Numbered from the stretch's first letter, positions 8,702 to 21,723 are shown. The stretch is DNA of 64,000 nucleotides from Terebella lapidaria (GCA_949152475.1 OX424564.1:11532001-11596000), one strand, 5' to 3'. Translations and numbers: made by a program. The notes: generated by a model from the letters alone, not told the origin.

Positions 8702-11700
8702 TCATGATACACAGCAGGTAACATCGTCCACTAGCCGCACATCCCCGTCAAGCAGTGTATTCAGCACTGACTTTGCTATGTAACTAGATGTCCCAAGCTG
8801 TACGTTTGCCTTCGTGTTGTAAAATTCATTCATGTCATCGCGTTTTTCTTTCTCCTCAAGAAGACTCTGATCACGTTGAAATGTCTCAAATGCAAAGTGA
8901 ACCAACTGTAATATAGAAACAAGTTATGTTGAAGTACATGCGCTGGTACATTGTGTAATATAAAGACATTGTAAAACACAACACTTCAAGGATATTATTG
9001 ATGCAGATAAAAACAACGATAAACAAACCTTGTCCAGATCTACAGGTTTTTGGAAGGACAACTCAGGATTCCTATCCAGGATTGTGGCAACAATCATAAA
9101 AGTCTGAAAACACAAATATTTGTACCTAGAAGTCTCTATAATTCAACAAACACTTCCTCTTGAATACTTGAATTCCAAAAATGCCGAATGACACAAACCT
9201 CGACCACGATTTGTCTGTAGGCCGGGTCCACTATTTTACTCAACATCTGCTCCACCAGGAGTGAGAAGTTTAGCTCATACATCGTCATGTCTGACAGGGT
9301 GGGTTGCTGGGAAAGTATGCAATCAAAACCATCACAGAAATCCCTAACATTCTCAATTGCATGGCACCTACATATGCTCGCATTTCATTTGTCCAATATT
9401 TGTACATGTGTCGGAACACTGTTTTCCTGTGTCACAAAAGTGACAGCTCTTCTATTCTAAAGTAGATATCTTCTATTCTAAAGTAGGATACAATTATTCC
9501 ACGAGTGTAAAGGTATACCTGGGGTAGATGATAGCCGGCTACTTTGAGTCCAGCTGGTGTCCGCTCCAGAATTGACCAGACTTTATCGTAGAAGTCAGCA
9601 GGTACACGATTCAGTGCCCCATCCAGTTGTCTGTTCCAGATGACTGACCTGCAGGGAAAAAAGTATCAAATATAGATAAATATTCAAAGTTGTATGCAAA
9701 GCTCGGCCCAAGTAGCGCACCTTACTCTGTTTATACTACTCACTCACTGAATGTATACCATATTTAATCCATCCGGCACATTTTTAATCTTCATTGAATT
9801 TAGAAGAAATAGTAAGCTGCGCTACATGGGCCCAAAGCTCATACAAGATCCAGAGTAGCCTTATACGGTACAGGTACAATTATATATTCAGTAGTTTCTT
9901 CTGCTGAAGGAATATGTATCAGGTAGCCTCTCATACACACAGCCTCTCAATTTTCATGATTTTAGTTCGCTTCAGCAAAGCATAATTTCAAAACTGAAAC
10001 AAATACACACCTAGAACTAAAACATCTAAAATGTCGGGAAATATATCAGGCAGCTGTGCTATGCAATCGGTCGTTCAATATTCAAAATATGAATATTGAA
10101 CATGTATATAGTGAAAGAACAACACATATAGCAAGGCTTTGAGCTACTGACCTCACGTGGACCTCTGGGCTGGACTTGGACAGGACCTGGAGCAGCAGGT
10201 GTTTGATGGCGCTCGGGGAGAGAACGTTCAGAGAACACTCGTCCTGCTTCACGTAGTTCAGCTCTAGGTGTATCGCCTGGATGATCCAACTGTCAATAGA
10301 TAGAGCAATCTTGTCTACATGGTCTACAGAATACTTAGATATGTGCATGGGGTGGTACCTGATACAACAGCGTGATAATTTAATCAATGTTGTAGAGCTT
10401 ATGTTTGGAGTTCTTGTATCAAGTATTCAAAATTGTGCATTTGCAATGGTGCATGTTGAGCTGTAGATATCAGCAATGATCTCAGGTCCGGTATGAAGCA
10501 TCCATGAAAAATATTTATTTATTTGTGACCACACTAGAAAATGTTGAGGCAAAATTGGCTTTGAGAGTATGCAACATTTTACATCACTGGGCTCCAAAAT
10601 TTTTTTTCCAAATTAAACCCCAAAACAAGAATATCTGTACTCAAAACAGTCTCAACTCCCCCAAAAACGCACCCGATCCTGATCTTGAGGATGCCATTGA
10701 AGTACTCGTGGTTGGTGGTGATGTATTTGCCAATGTTGATGATGAGTTCCTGCTGGAGGACGGCTTGTATGATGTCATACGGGAAGCACTTGCTGTACAG
10801 GATGGTTTTGATCTCGTTGGGAGACATCGGCTTGTCTATGACCTCCTCCTCGTGCCCGTACACACCGATAGTCAGCTGTGGGCAGGTACTTTACAGTGTG
10901 AATTCATGGGTCATGTAACTCAGACATGAGCCTTTATATTTATATGTAAGAGTATTGGTTTACTCCTGATAGTGCAATGATATCGATAAGCCCAGAAGAA
11001 TTTAAAAATATAGAGCAGGATGACTTTCTCAAATGAATTCATCAGTCAGTTTGCATACATACAGAGAAACACCTACACATATTGCACTCTCTCTAGTGAT
11101 ACAACATTTCGGTAGCTTTACAATAGTTATCACCCTGTACCGACCTGTTTTCCGCGCACCAGGGCAGCTGTGATGGAAGGGGCGAGGCTGTCCACAACTT
11201 TGTTCAGGAGACTGGCACAGAAACGTACCACCGCCCTGCAGGATAGGAGCAGTGATGCTACAATAACACTGGTGGCAAACACATCACAGAAAGTATGAAA
11301 GATCTTATATCTCTATTTTCAAGAGGAGATGAATCTCTCCGCCTTGCTACATGTAACTAGCAATCACAGAAATTTCATGCCCTATAACACTACATGTACC
11401 CCACTACAGTAAATCAAGCATGTGAGCCTTACCATCGCTGCAAGCGGCCTGCCTTCTGACAGAGCAACTCCAGCTTGTCCTCCACAGTGCTCTGGTCGAC
11501 GCGGTGGTAGAGCCCCTCCCTATTGACCAGCACCTGCAGACACTGGGCCTGGCAATACAGGTTGTCAGACTCCAGCAGACAGTGCACGATGTCCCATGTG
11601 GAGTTCTGCTGCAACTCCTGCATGGACACGTTAGGTGTACAGAAATGTAGTAATGGGAGAGACTTGAATATTACACATAGAACTGCCATGACAATTTTTC

Positions 11701-14700
11701 TATTCAATGTCTTTAGAATTTTTTCGGTTTTTGAGCAGCAGTTTTCTCACACTTATTTTGTCAATAACCTATACCGGTATACAATGTAGTTACTTTAAAA
11801 TATACTTATCACCCAGTAGAGCATGAATTTTCGAGGAGATTGGTATGCAAACAGTAAAGGTAGCCCAATTGGCCTATATATAGGAGGGAAACTGGCGAAG
11901 GAAAACTCCAGCAATACATTATAACATATCCATCCCACACATCCCCGTCCCCGAGTTCACTCACCTGGTAGTCAACCCAGCTTTCCTCCTCTAGGAACTT
12001 TGACAGCTTGGGAAGATCCGTGAGACTCTTCATTTTCCTGATGGCGTCCACCTCCTGGAACGGACGGAACTCACTCTTCTTGTCGACTTCGATGTTCAGG
12101 AAGTCTAGGTGCTCGATGCAAGCAGAGGAGATGAACTCCTGGAGTCGGCCCAGCCGGACTTTGACGCCGTCGCAGTCACCTCGCTTGAACTGGGCGAGCA
12201 ACTCAAATATCAGCCGGGCGTTTGGACCTCTGCAAATCAATGATTTTTATCCCAAGTCATCATCAGTTACTTCATCAGTAGGAAAAATGTCAATTCTAGG
12301 TGGTTATAATGCAGCAAGAAGAAGAGCTGTCTGCACTGACCTCAAATTGTCTTCCCGAATCAGCATGCAGAAGAGTGGTCGACCAGCCAACTTCCAACAT
12401 TTTCCCAGAAAAGCTAGGTCACTCTGTAACATGGGATAAAGTCAATTGGTCTCATTCGAAGCCAAAGTCAATGCATTGCAAGGAACAAACGCAGAGATAA
12501 ATCCATAGCTGTTACCTTGACATCGTCAATGACAAACTCCATGTCTTGTGAGAGGTAGAAGTCTGAGACCTCGAACAGAAGCGGATAACACAGGAACGTG
12601 AAGCCACAGGCTCGGTAAATCTAAAGTAATACATAGCAAAAAGAATCGTTATATAGAAGATTGGCTAATCATACTTGTATGCATATGGCCACAGAAGAAA
12701 GTCTGCCAATGTAATAAGATGGTCTCAATATAAACAATGCAATACTACCAGTACATGTATCAAGATCCATACCAAGATCATCACTACATGTATGCAGAAA
12801 GTAAACATCTTCGAACTGAGTCGAACTACACATCAATACACGCATGCTTCATCAACTACAATGCTCAGGACATTAGAAAGATCACGGCTCCCACCTTGGC
12901 AGTCCCCAGGCCTCCGATGGGTCGGGGTGGTCGACCACTAAGCCCTAGTTTCTGGTTGACCCCAAGCTGTTCATAGGCGCGAGTGAGTTCACCAGGAGGC
13001 CAGATCTGTATGGGCTCGATCTGGTGAGGTGTCTGTGTCTGGATCCCATACGTCGCCAACATCTGCTGGAGGCGGACACTCTCCGCGATTATGGCGACTT
13101 GGATCACCAGGTCACTGGGGGAACTCTGCGCGGGAGAACATAGCATAGTGAGGGCTAGAGTTTTCTGAATTACCTAGTAGACTAAGCATCAGTAATTGGT
13201 AGCGAGATACTTTTTACAAAAGTAAACCATGACATATATATAATATAATACATCAAAGTTCAGATTTAATATCCCAATGAAGTCAGCATCATTGCAATGG
13301 ATTTTGCATATAATTATCATGTAGAATGATAGGTCTCAGAAAAGGGACACAGAACATGAAACAAACCATGAAAATGCGAAGATGTACAAAATATACCACG
13401 ATCAGTTCATGTACATGGATTAGTCAATTGTTAGCCAACAACTGAATGTAAGTATAGTCTTCAGGAAAAGCAGAAATTGAAACCCCGAGGAATTTGATTC
13501 ACGTGAAGAAAAAGCAAATCACAGCTGGACATTCACAAATGTATAGTACATCAGGCCATAGCTATTTCCACAAATTACTCAGTAGTAGTTGGCAAATCAA
13601 AAGTTAAAAGATGTTCAGCATCTTTGAGTGTACGCTGTAGCTTCATGCACATTGCACAACATTTCAACCAAGCAAAACTTGTATCAAATAATTCTCTCTT
13701 TCTTTGCATGGATAGGCTGAATGGTCTTTTTAACATGTTGCTATATTCCATTTGGCTTAGCAATTAACAATCATGGCAAAATACAAAATAACAGTTTACA
13801 CGTACATTACATCAATTACCATTATTAAACACACCGAGCCGAGCCCTACAGATGACATGCACCATCCCAATACATGTAGTATTCCTGTACATGTACTCTG
13901 TCCAGTTGGCGTTCATAGACTATGCATTACCTTCCAGACATCATGTATCTACATGTAGCATGTGTGCATGATGTATGACTTTAAAAAAAAACTATACATG
14001 GCTTTATCCTTGTTAACTGACATGAATACTCTACTAGTGTTACATTAAACATCACACTGTTGATGCTAAAAGAGAAAATCATGAAAATCTGTCATTTCGG
14101 ATGAAGGAATCTATTTTCAATTTGTTCCATCTGCACTAATCCATGATCTGATCATTGTACAATTTCAGCCAATCATCACACAGCATTCAGTCACTGCAGG
14201 ATTGTAAGCCATGCAAGCACGACAAACTACACTTGCAATATCTGGCAACAATTTGGCCACATTAAATATACAAGTAGCAGCGGTCCCAGAGAACTGCGGT
14301 AACCATGGTTACTGTATTGACATGCACACAACTGGGGTAGTTTTGCTACCTGTTCTGTCGAGCCTCTCTGGTGATTGCAAACAGAAAGACAGATATAGAA
14401 GAGGTACACACACAAGATATATTTCTCCAGTTGTAGAGACCGTTACCGTGGTTACTGAAGATTACACCAAATGAACAGGTTAATTTGTCTGTCAGCAATA
14501 TCTACAGCCACATGTCTTGTTATCACGGTTATATTTACAGGTATAATACATATTAGTTTTAGGAACATCCAGTTAATACAATGTATTTAGAGGCATGTGT
14601 GCATCAAATGATGGTTAATTCTATCACTTTATTTCACATATAAATGGAAAATTTTCTCAAACAGCTTGAAAACTCATAACCTCAAAGTATAAGGATGACT

Positions 14701-17700
14701 TATACAATAAATTGAAGTTGATTGATAAGCAATGTAGCCTATATACTGTGAAGCAAAAATTTTGGAATTAATGAAATATTATTTTCCAAATAACTTGCTT
14801 CCCTGATGGAGTAAAATATAAACATGGTGAGCAGCAAACCATAAACATGCAGAGAACCGGGGAGCTTTTGTACAGCTTATTGATTAGTTACATTGACCCA
14901 GTTGGTTGCCATGGTAAAGCACTGCCACGGACTAAGTGTGTTGCCATAGTAACAGGCCTGAGCCCGTCCCATACATGTACCTGGAAGCAGGTGTAACGCG
15001 TGCTGGGTCGGGGGCGTTCAGCTGCTGGCAGGTACCGCCTTATCATGTCTAACTCGTTAATGTTAATCAGACCGGACACTGCAAAAATAGACGAAATGGA
15101 GCATGCACAGTGTAAACATAACTTGTCTTGTTATATCATAAATTGTACAAAACTTATCTTGTTATATATAAGTATGGTCTTGATTATGTGCAGGAATCAA
15201 ATGCAAAAGTGCTGTGCTGAAAGTGAAGTCTTGGTTATGGTGGATTCAGGTCACGAAAGGGGCAGGTCTGAAATCTGCAAAATGCTTTTCTTTTCGGCAA
15301 AATGCAAAATCAGGTCCAAACTTCAAACTGCAATCCAGCATGCACGGAGCCTGTAACTGGGCAACCAATCAGCCATTGGCCGGCTGATGAGGGTACACAC
15401 CTGAAAGGCTGAATACCTCTTATTGAGCCTTGGTCGACTTGACGCAGGCAAATATCGACCAATCACATCCAAGTCGGTCTTCCAAATCAGACCATGAGCT
15501 GTAGTCATAGTGATCAGTTTGAATTGAAATCGTTACCATATAAGGTGCAGAATATGTACAGGGTCTCCATTTACAATATATATCTCAGTCGACAGTTATA
15601 AATGACTAAATTTCATTTGATGCTTGACTGTTATGTACTGGTTTGAGTGAGAAGAAACTTTCCACTGTATCCATGGCGATAGGGACGTACCGAGGAGCTG
15701 GGAGATGATGTAGACAGACTGGCCCCAGAGGAAGAGGTTACCGCCCTCCCCCTCACCGCTGGGGATTTTCTTCTGGCTCCCAGGAGACGCTCGCTCTCGC
15801 TCAATCTTCTCTCGAGGAAGGTAGTAGTACTTCGGAACTACAGGGCCTGGTATCGCGTGCAAATCATATTTGTAACATACCTACCTCTATAATAGACACT
15901 ATACATAATTTATTTACTCCTATATTAAATATTATATTCATTTATTATATAGATATATACCTCTATGATAAACACTGATATTTATTCCACACATTGATAT
16001 TTAAGAAACACTGATATTTATTCTATAATAAACACTGATATGAATTCAATCACATTTACAATTTATGATTGCATGTAATGCATAATATATGATTCTTAGA
16101 AACTGTTTTTTTTTTCCACAAAAAGTTTTGCGCATGACAGTAATTGATCTCAATGTCCTGTAATTTGTTGCATTAACTACTTCCGCCCCTTTTGTTTACC
16201 AGCTGACTGTTATACTTTGTGTACTACACACACACCATCATTAGAGGGTTTCAGTAGAGGTTTGAGCTGTTTCTGCCAGTATTCCACCTGTTCCTGATCA
16301 CCTCGGTACACACCTGGGATATGGAAGTATTTTGACTGGGATTACCAAATGTATCTACGTATATAGCTTACACTAAGCACACAGACATATCAAATCTTGG
16401 AATATACATACACAAGACCATATACTGAACTTGAAACAAATGGTAAGATTGTATATGTGATAAATAAACTTTTCTAATATTGAGAACTGTAATACTTACT
16501 GTCTATGATGAAATATATGTAGAACAGAGGCCATTCGCACTCGATGCCATCAAATGTCTGAAATTGACAGGCAATTAGTAAATTTTTCAAGATCTAGAAT
16601 AAAATTGGCTAACGTCTAGAGAATCCAATCGACACCTTGACTTCCGTTGGTTTGTAGTGTTTTTTGTTGGGGTCCTCGAGCACAGTTTTATATCCGTCAC
16701 GCAGGAATCGCTTGAAACCGTAGCGACCTCTCAGTTTACGTCGGATCTTGTCTTTCGTCCTGTGCAGTAGAGTCTCCTCATGTATCGCAAACGCCGGCCA
16801 CGAAATAGTCGGCAGCAGGGACGCATCTGTGTTCTGTGCGAGAGAGTTAGGGTTTGAGCATTGTGAGTGGATATATCTGCAAAATGTATACTCAGGATAA
16901 TTCCAACTAACATGATCTAAAGGCAGTGAAATAATTCATTACATGTGGTAATAGTATTTAACTAGTGTGTAGCTTTAAACAACTACATTGCATGCATTCT
17001 TATTGCAGACATTATCAGATAACTTATGTACCGTTAAATTGGTCTTACTCTATCAAGGAACACATTTATATATACAAAGCATATGGAAAAATTATAACCG
17101 TGATAACATACTATTATATCATGTATACCAGTCTATATCATTACATCGTCATTTGTATCATGGTTCAAAGATAGAGGAAGACATTGTCATTATTGAATAG
17201 CACTTGTCTGGCAGCATATGTAAAAACAATATTCGAATACATACTTATATGATGAAAAACTATAAATGAAAGAAAAAAATCAAATTAATAAATGATGGGG
17301 TGCAAGGAATATAACGGGACGACAAAGGGGATTTCTGAGTTAATATGGCGGGATTATTATTAGGTTATACACATAGATGTTTATTTCAGACTAGAATTTC
17401 AACAGAAAAATCCAATAATTTTCTTCCACGGTCCTCAACTCTCCGGAATTTAGGGTGCATCCAAGTTTCAGAATTTTTGTGTGTGAAATTCTGGCCCGAT
17501 TGCTGAGCAAATTGTGAATATAACAAAAACCATATAAAGCAACATGCCTAGTAAGCAGCTTTCTACTAGCAGCAAAACCTAGACTAACAAATATCTTCTC
17601 GAAATCTGACATTCTGACAAAATTTCAACACAAGAATCATTCAAACAAATTTGTGCTCATGATTACTGCTACAAAACATTCAGATAAACAATAATTAAAT

Positions 17701-19948
17701 GCACTGAAGATTTTTAATCTCTTGACCACTGGTGTGACATCATATTAGTTGATAAAGCACAAGGCATTGATTATTGCTCAAGCCTTATTATGAGGAATTA
17801 GGTAGAAGACAAGAGGGCAAGGTGTAACCATAGCGATGAATGACCCACATGCTGTCTCACGATGACACGCTGACTACAGCAATAGGTACCTTCGAGTTAG
17901 ATTCCCGAGGTAAGATATTGTCAAAGATTATTCGGTTCCGGTTGTGAGCATCAATATCGACGTAAATCACGGACCAATTGGCGCCGGAATAACCGTAGAG
18001 GTTTTCCCCATTGATGGACTCAATAGCTGCATTGACCATGCCGATAGAACTACGAGCAAACGGAAGCAAGCACGCTACACATCAATGTATATCATACAAA
18101 ACACAGCGCGTACATGACAGGAAAAACAAAGATGATTTCACATGCACCAGGCAGGCTGTAATGCATGGTGGTGTCCATGGCAACAGGAGTGCTCTGACAT
18201 CACCAGGACAACTGCTGGTGTGTATGGGAGGGTCAGGGGACTGCTGATGGGTCTGTGCCCTTTATAACGAGGAATAGTGCAAGAGGCCATGGCAACATGG
18301 GCAAGGGAGGCCAGAGGTTTGGGCGGGTCTCAGATCTGGTATGATTTAGACCAGGAGCCATAATGTCCTTATAAGCTCCTTAAAATGTCCTTAAAATCTG
18401 TAAAAAAAAATGACAATAGAAAGCCAACACGTCCCTGCTGCAATGACGTTACCTTGGATGCCGACTCTCGTGGGAGGAGGGTATCAAACGTGACTCGGTT
18501 ACGGTAATGGGCATCCACGTCGATAAATATAACAGACCAGTTTGCACCGGTCTCACCAAATAAATTGGCACCATTTATGGCTTCGAGGGCTGCTTTTGCT
18601 AAACCTATTGAACTGTAAGTGTGATAGCCAATAAAAAAAAATATGCTGTAAAAATCTTTTGTTTCATATATCATAAACATGTATATGCAGAAAATGTTAT
18701 TGTAGTGTTTTCATAGTTATCATGGTTACTGCTATTAAAATTCTACATTTAATATATTCACGGAAAAGTACTCTAAAAAATTAGCCCAAAGGCTAAGATA
18801 GGTTACCGGACAATTTTGGTTTGGCCATGGCAGCATTGGCAGGTAACAGACCTTGAGATTTACCAATCAAGGTTCGCAGTGTAAACATATGACCTTGGGA
18901 TTTACCAATCAAGGTCATCCGTATGAACTTCGATGTAACCATTACATGTATGTGTGCAGCATTTGATATTCTATATGTTGGGTGGAATCGTTTAGGCCGC
19001 TCAGGTCAATTTACACATTCCAAGTCAGACATTTGGCACTCAAGGTCATCTGACGTCAAGTTCAAGGTCATCATTAGTTGTGCCATATATGTCTTCCTAT
19101 ATGTTCATAATGCAAACATGAGCTCTATCTGCAAGCATTTCATCTACAGAGGCAAATCTGGGCATTTTTTGACCCCAAAATGGCTGTTTTGACCTTTCAA
19201 GGTCATCGAAGGTCAAATTCAAGGTCACCACACAAGTCGCCATATATGACTTCCCATTTGAAAGTGCCAATTTCTAAGCTCTATCTTCAAGCGTTCTATG
19301 AGTACAGTCCGGACAGCTCCCATTATGAAGGAAAAAAGTGCCGAAAATTTTCTAAGTCCAAAAGTTTTTTCAAAGGGTGAAAAATTTTTTTTGCCCTAGA
19401 AATGGCCCAAAATGGATAGTAATGCGATTTGGGGCGAAAAAAATTTTTTACGCCGACCCGCCAAAAATTCAATATGGCCGCCACACGGAAACCGGCAGAT
19501 TTAGGGCAACCAAACTTATACATATCACAGAGGTATATGAGGGGAATCTTTTGAAACCAAAAACTCAAAACTGATCAGACAGTTTTTGAGAAAATGGCCG
19601 TCAAAGTCCAAAATTGAGCGTTTTTCGACAAAAACGGCCGCCATTTTGAAAAAAATGCGAAAATAAAAAAACAAAAAAATACCTCCTTCTCAAAATATTT
19701 TTAGGCATTTTTGTGCAAAATTTCAGAAAGATTCGATCGTTAACTTTAAAGATAAAAATGTTAATGCCGGACGGACGGACGGACGGACGGACGGACGGAC
19801 GGACGGACGGACGGACGGACGGACGGACGACGGACGCAACGCCATGCCAATAGGTTATCGGACCAAAGGTCCGGTAACCTAAAATTATTACGTATCCAAA
19901 ACATTTCAACAAACTCTGATCTTAACAAAACATTAGTGATACTTCTTA

Positions 19949-19987
<39 letters not shown>

Positions 19988-21676
19988 TTTTTTTCTATAT
20001 TACCAGATAAATCAACCAGCTACCTATTAATTTATGTGAAGTAAATGTAACTGACCTAGCATGTAGCTCACTGGATCCGTTGTTGTACTTGCTACCTCTC
20101 TCCCACATCCCGTAGTCCGGGGTACGATACGCCCGCTCCACATAAAACACCAAGTTCTGAACGAAATTCACCTCATCTGTGGTGAATATTATCTGAAATA
20201 TCATGAACAATGACAGGTCAACCGCATATCAAGATCATGAAAGTAAACATGGTAGTCGCAGATTGGAGAAGAATATGTACAATATATGTTTTGACATCAT
20301 CATGATCTAATTTTTATGAGCTTGTTTTGCTTTCTTTTTTTTTTGAAATACCTGAAGTCCTGATTGTATCATTTGCACGAGGAATATCAGATACAAGGCC
20401 ACACAGTCAATCTGTCAAACGTAAGATACAGCAGACATGGTAAACACACATATCTTAAAACTCAACCCCCACAAAAATTTCAATTTCATTCACAATGTTA
20501 TTCACAACATTCTTGATCAGCAGCCATTCACATACACTTGCATCGATATGTTTAAGGATATCCCGATGTCCCATCACAAATATTCACCTGCAGATGTTCA
20601 TATTCGTCTTCCTTGGCAACAGGATCACCTGTAACCATGTGGAACTTGGAGTGCAGCGCATTCTTGGGGACCTGGTTTTTCTTGAATCGTTCGACTTTAT
20701 CAGCCTGTCTCATCCAGCAGGCCAGAATCCCTCGCATGCACTTGACTGCCGACTGGGCGAGCTCATGTGTCTTTCCCTTATCATCATCTATTCTCCTTGA
20801 TTGATAAACAGGGAAATGTAATAAAGGTTCGGTGAATTCAGTCAACATGGTCAAAGTATCATCGATCATACAGTGAGGCTTAAGAAGAAACAGTGAAAAG
20901 GTTCATTGATGGTCATAATAGAGGTTATGCAGTCACAATTTTAGGCACAAATTGTACGGTTAGAATTTCATGAAATTTCACAAGAATCATTTTCTCATAT
21001 CATACTCCATTACCATGATTAAATATATATTGCGAGAATCAAGGGTTATACTTGAAAGCCTGGGAGACGGCCCACACCGCACTAGCGCAGTACAGACTGT
21101 CCCTGACATGGGCCTCGACAGGGTTCGGCTGACTCAGGTCAACAGGAAACAGGCCAGTTGTCGGGCTCTGGTAGCGTAAGATCTGTCGCTTCACTGGTGA
21201 CAGGACAGCGGGATGTAGATGGGTGAATGGGAAGGTGGGTCAGATGGTATGAATACATGATCAAAACAGGTGACTGATGTTCCTATTGTTTTGACTTACT
21301 AGTACGCCTTTGAGAATTTTAATTATAAATCCTGATGTCATGGAACACTGAATAGTATCATTATCATAATTTGGGGGTTGAATCACTTTGTCAACATTGA
21401 TTCTTCCGCAATTGTTAGCAAATCACTGTTACCTTGACGATAGAACCCAGAGAGTTTCTCCACTGTCTCCTCATAGTTGAATCTGTAGGTTTCCTCAGGT
21501 CCCTCAGCAATGTCAGGGTGTGTAGTTCTCGAGTCTGCATATCGTGTGCCGAAAGTGAATGGGTTACGTCTTTGATCTGTCCCAGCACTCACACTGCCAC
21601 TGATACTGCCACTAACACTGCCACTGACACTGCCACTCCTGCTCTCGCTCCTGCTGCCACTTCTGCTTCTACTCAT
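8702..21676 (-). CDS. PHKB: Phosphorylase b kinase regulatory subunit beta, 23-exon message with two duplicated-exon pairs
   Basis: Exons, 5' to 3': 21433-21676, 21052-21193, 20588-20795, 20352-20411, 20056-20192, 18453-18612 (or 17890-18049), 16636-16833, 16500-16557, 16236-16313, 15691-15846, 15401-15498 (or 14981-15078), 12895-13125, 12516-12620, 12341-12423, 11965-12229, 11433-11617, 11145-11235, 10673-10875, 10152-10289, 9519-9648, 9199-9306, 9029-9103, 8702-8905. One exon of each pair gives 3357 nt (1118 aa; human about 1093). Landmarks: [98 protein letters not shown]. The N-terminus is Ser/Arg-rich with repeated SGSV. The subunit is a scaffold and regulator of the (alpha beta gamma delta)4 kinase that activates glycogen phosphorylase in response to Ca2+ and PKA. 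The C-terminus CCVS is a CaaX box, matching the farnesylated CLIS of vertebrate PHKB. Confidence 0.96.
14981..15078 (-). CDS. PHKB: PHKB alternative exon 11, copy 2A
   Basis: 98 nt, with acceptor TTTTTGCAG and donor GTACAT. It encodes 32 full codons beginning [20 protein letters not shown] and ending FQ, after two bases completing the split codon from exon 15691-15846. It aligns with the human PHKB segment that follows KLLADE. The sister exon 2B lies about 320 bases upstream in the gene; the two are 18/32 identical in amino acids. Because 98 is not a multiple of three, including both copies would shift the frame. Confidence 0.85.
15401..15498 (-). CDS. PHKB: PHKB alternative exon 11, copy 2B
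   Basis: 98 nt, acceptor GACTACAG and donor GTGTGT. It encodes [20 protein letters not shown] onwards to FQ, with the same phase and length as copy 2A. The divergence is concentrated in the first third, while RYLPA, RPR and RY are kept in both. Either copy joins in frame to 15691-15846 upstream and 12895-13125 downstream. Confidence 0.85.
17890..18049 (-). CDS. PHKB: PHKB alternative exon 6, copy 1A
   Basis: 160 nt with acceptor GCTCGTAG and donor GTACCT. It encodes [20 protein letters not shown] onwards to PRESNSK (53 codons plus one base completing a split Ser codon). It belongs to the N-terminal glycoside-hydrolase-15-like region, matching the human segment [19 protein letters not shown]. 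The sister exon 1B is about 400 bases upstream in the gene. Confidence 0.88.
18453..18612 (-). CDS. PHKB: PHKB alternative exon 6, copy 1B
   Basis: 160 nt with acceptor CACTTACAG and donor GTAACG. It encodes [20 protein letters not shown] onwards to PRESASK. It is closer to the vertebrate sequence than copy 1A. The copies share 35 of 53 residues by my count. Same length and phases as 1A; both together would add 160 nt, one more than a multiple of three, and break the frame. Confidence 0.88.
18781..19881 (+). mobile_element. HINE-like element, copy H2, in a PHKB intron
   Basis: Left end TTAGCCCAAAGGCTAA then AGGTTACCGGACAA; right end GGACCAAAGGTCC then GGTAACCTA. A-runs flank both sides (AAAAAA before, AAA after). 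The interior differs from H1: it has only diverged monomers with scattered AGGTCA words, then shares with H1 the 3' domain from about 19580 onwards (ACCGCCATTTT-like, TTTTTAGGCATTTTTGTGC, TTCGATCGT). It ends with a (GGAC)n microsatellite. It is antisense to PHKB. Confidence 0.78.
19767..19830 (+). repeat. (GGAC)n microsatellite
   Basis: About 15 uninterrupted GGAC units inside element H2, at the position where the other copies carry CGACGACGG repeats. Confidence 0.95.
19951..19984. repeat. (TA)n microsatellite
   Basis: Seventeen TA units just outside the right end of H2, in the same PHKB intron. Confidence 0.95.
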
Positions 21677-21723
21677 CGTCACCGGTCACTCAGCAGGACT
21701 GCTTCTCATACTACTGGAGAAAT
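21677..21723 (-). other. PHKB: PHKB 5' UTR segment with candidate acceptor and small upstream ORF
   Basis: A good acceptor, AATTTTCAG, ends at 21724, so a 5' UTR intron probably lies upstream and the first exon is not identified. Within the 47 bases before the start codon there is an upstream ATG that opens a short frame (MRSSPAE, then TGA) ending before the main ATG. Confidence 0.5.

Noticed and set aside
10504..10929. 141-residue plus-strand ORF
   Set aside because: It is the antisense shadow of the PHKB exon at 10673-10875, which matches the family residue by residue.
14211..14474. Open frame with [14 protein letters not shown] resembling an EGF-like motif
   Set aside because: Only two or three cysteines fit, it lies in a PHKB intron on the opposite strand, and no flanking splice signals or further domain were seen.
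17890..18049. Copy 1A as a decayed duplicate exon
   Set aside because: The frame is open, splice signals are intact, the length is identical to 1B, and family-invariant residues are kept; decay would be expected to break at least one of these.
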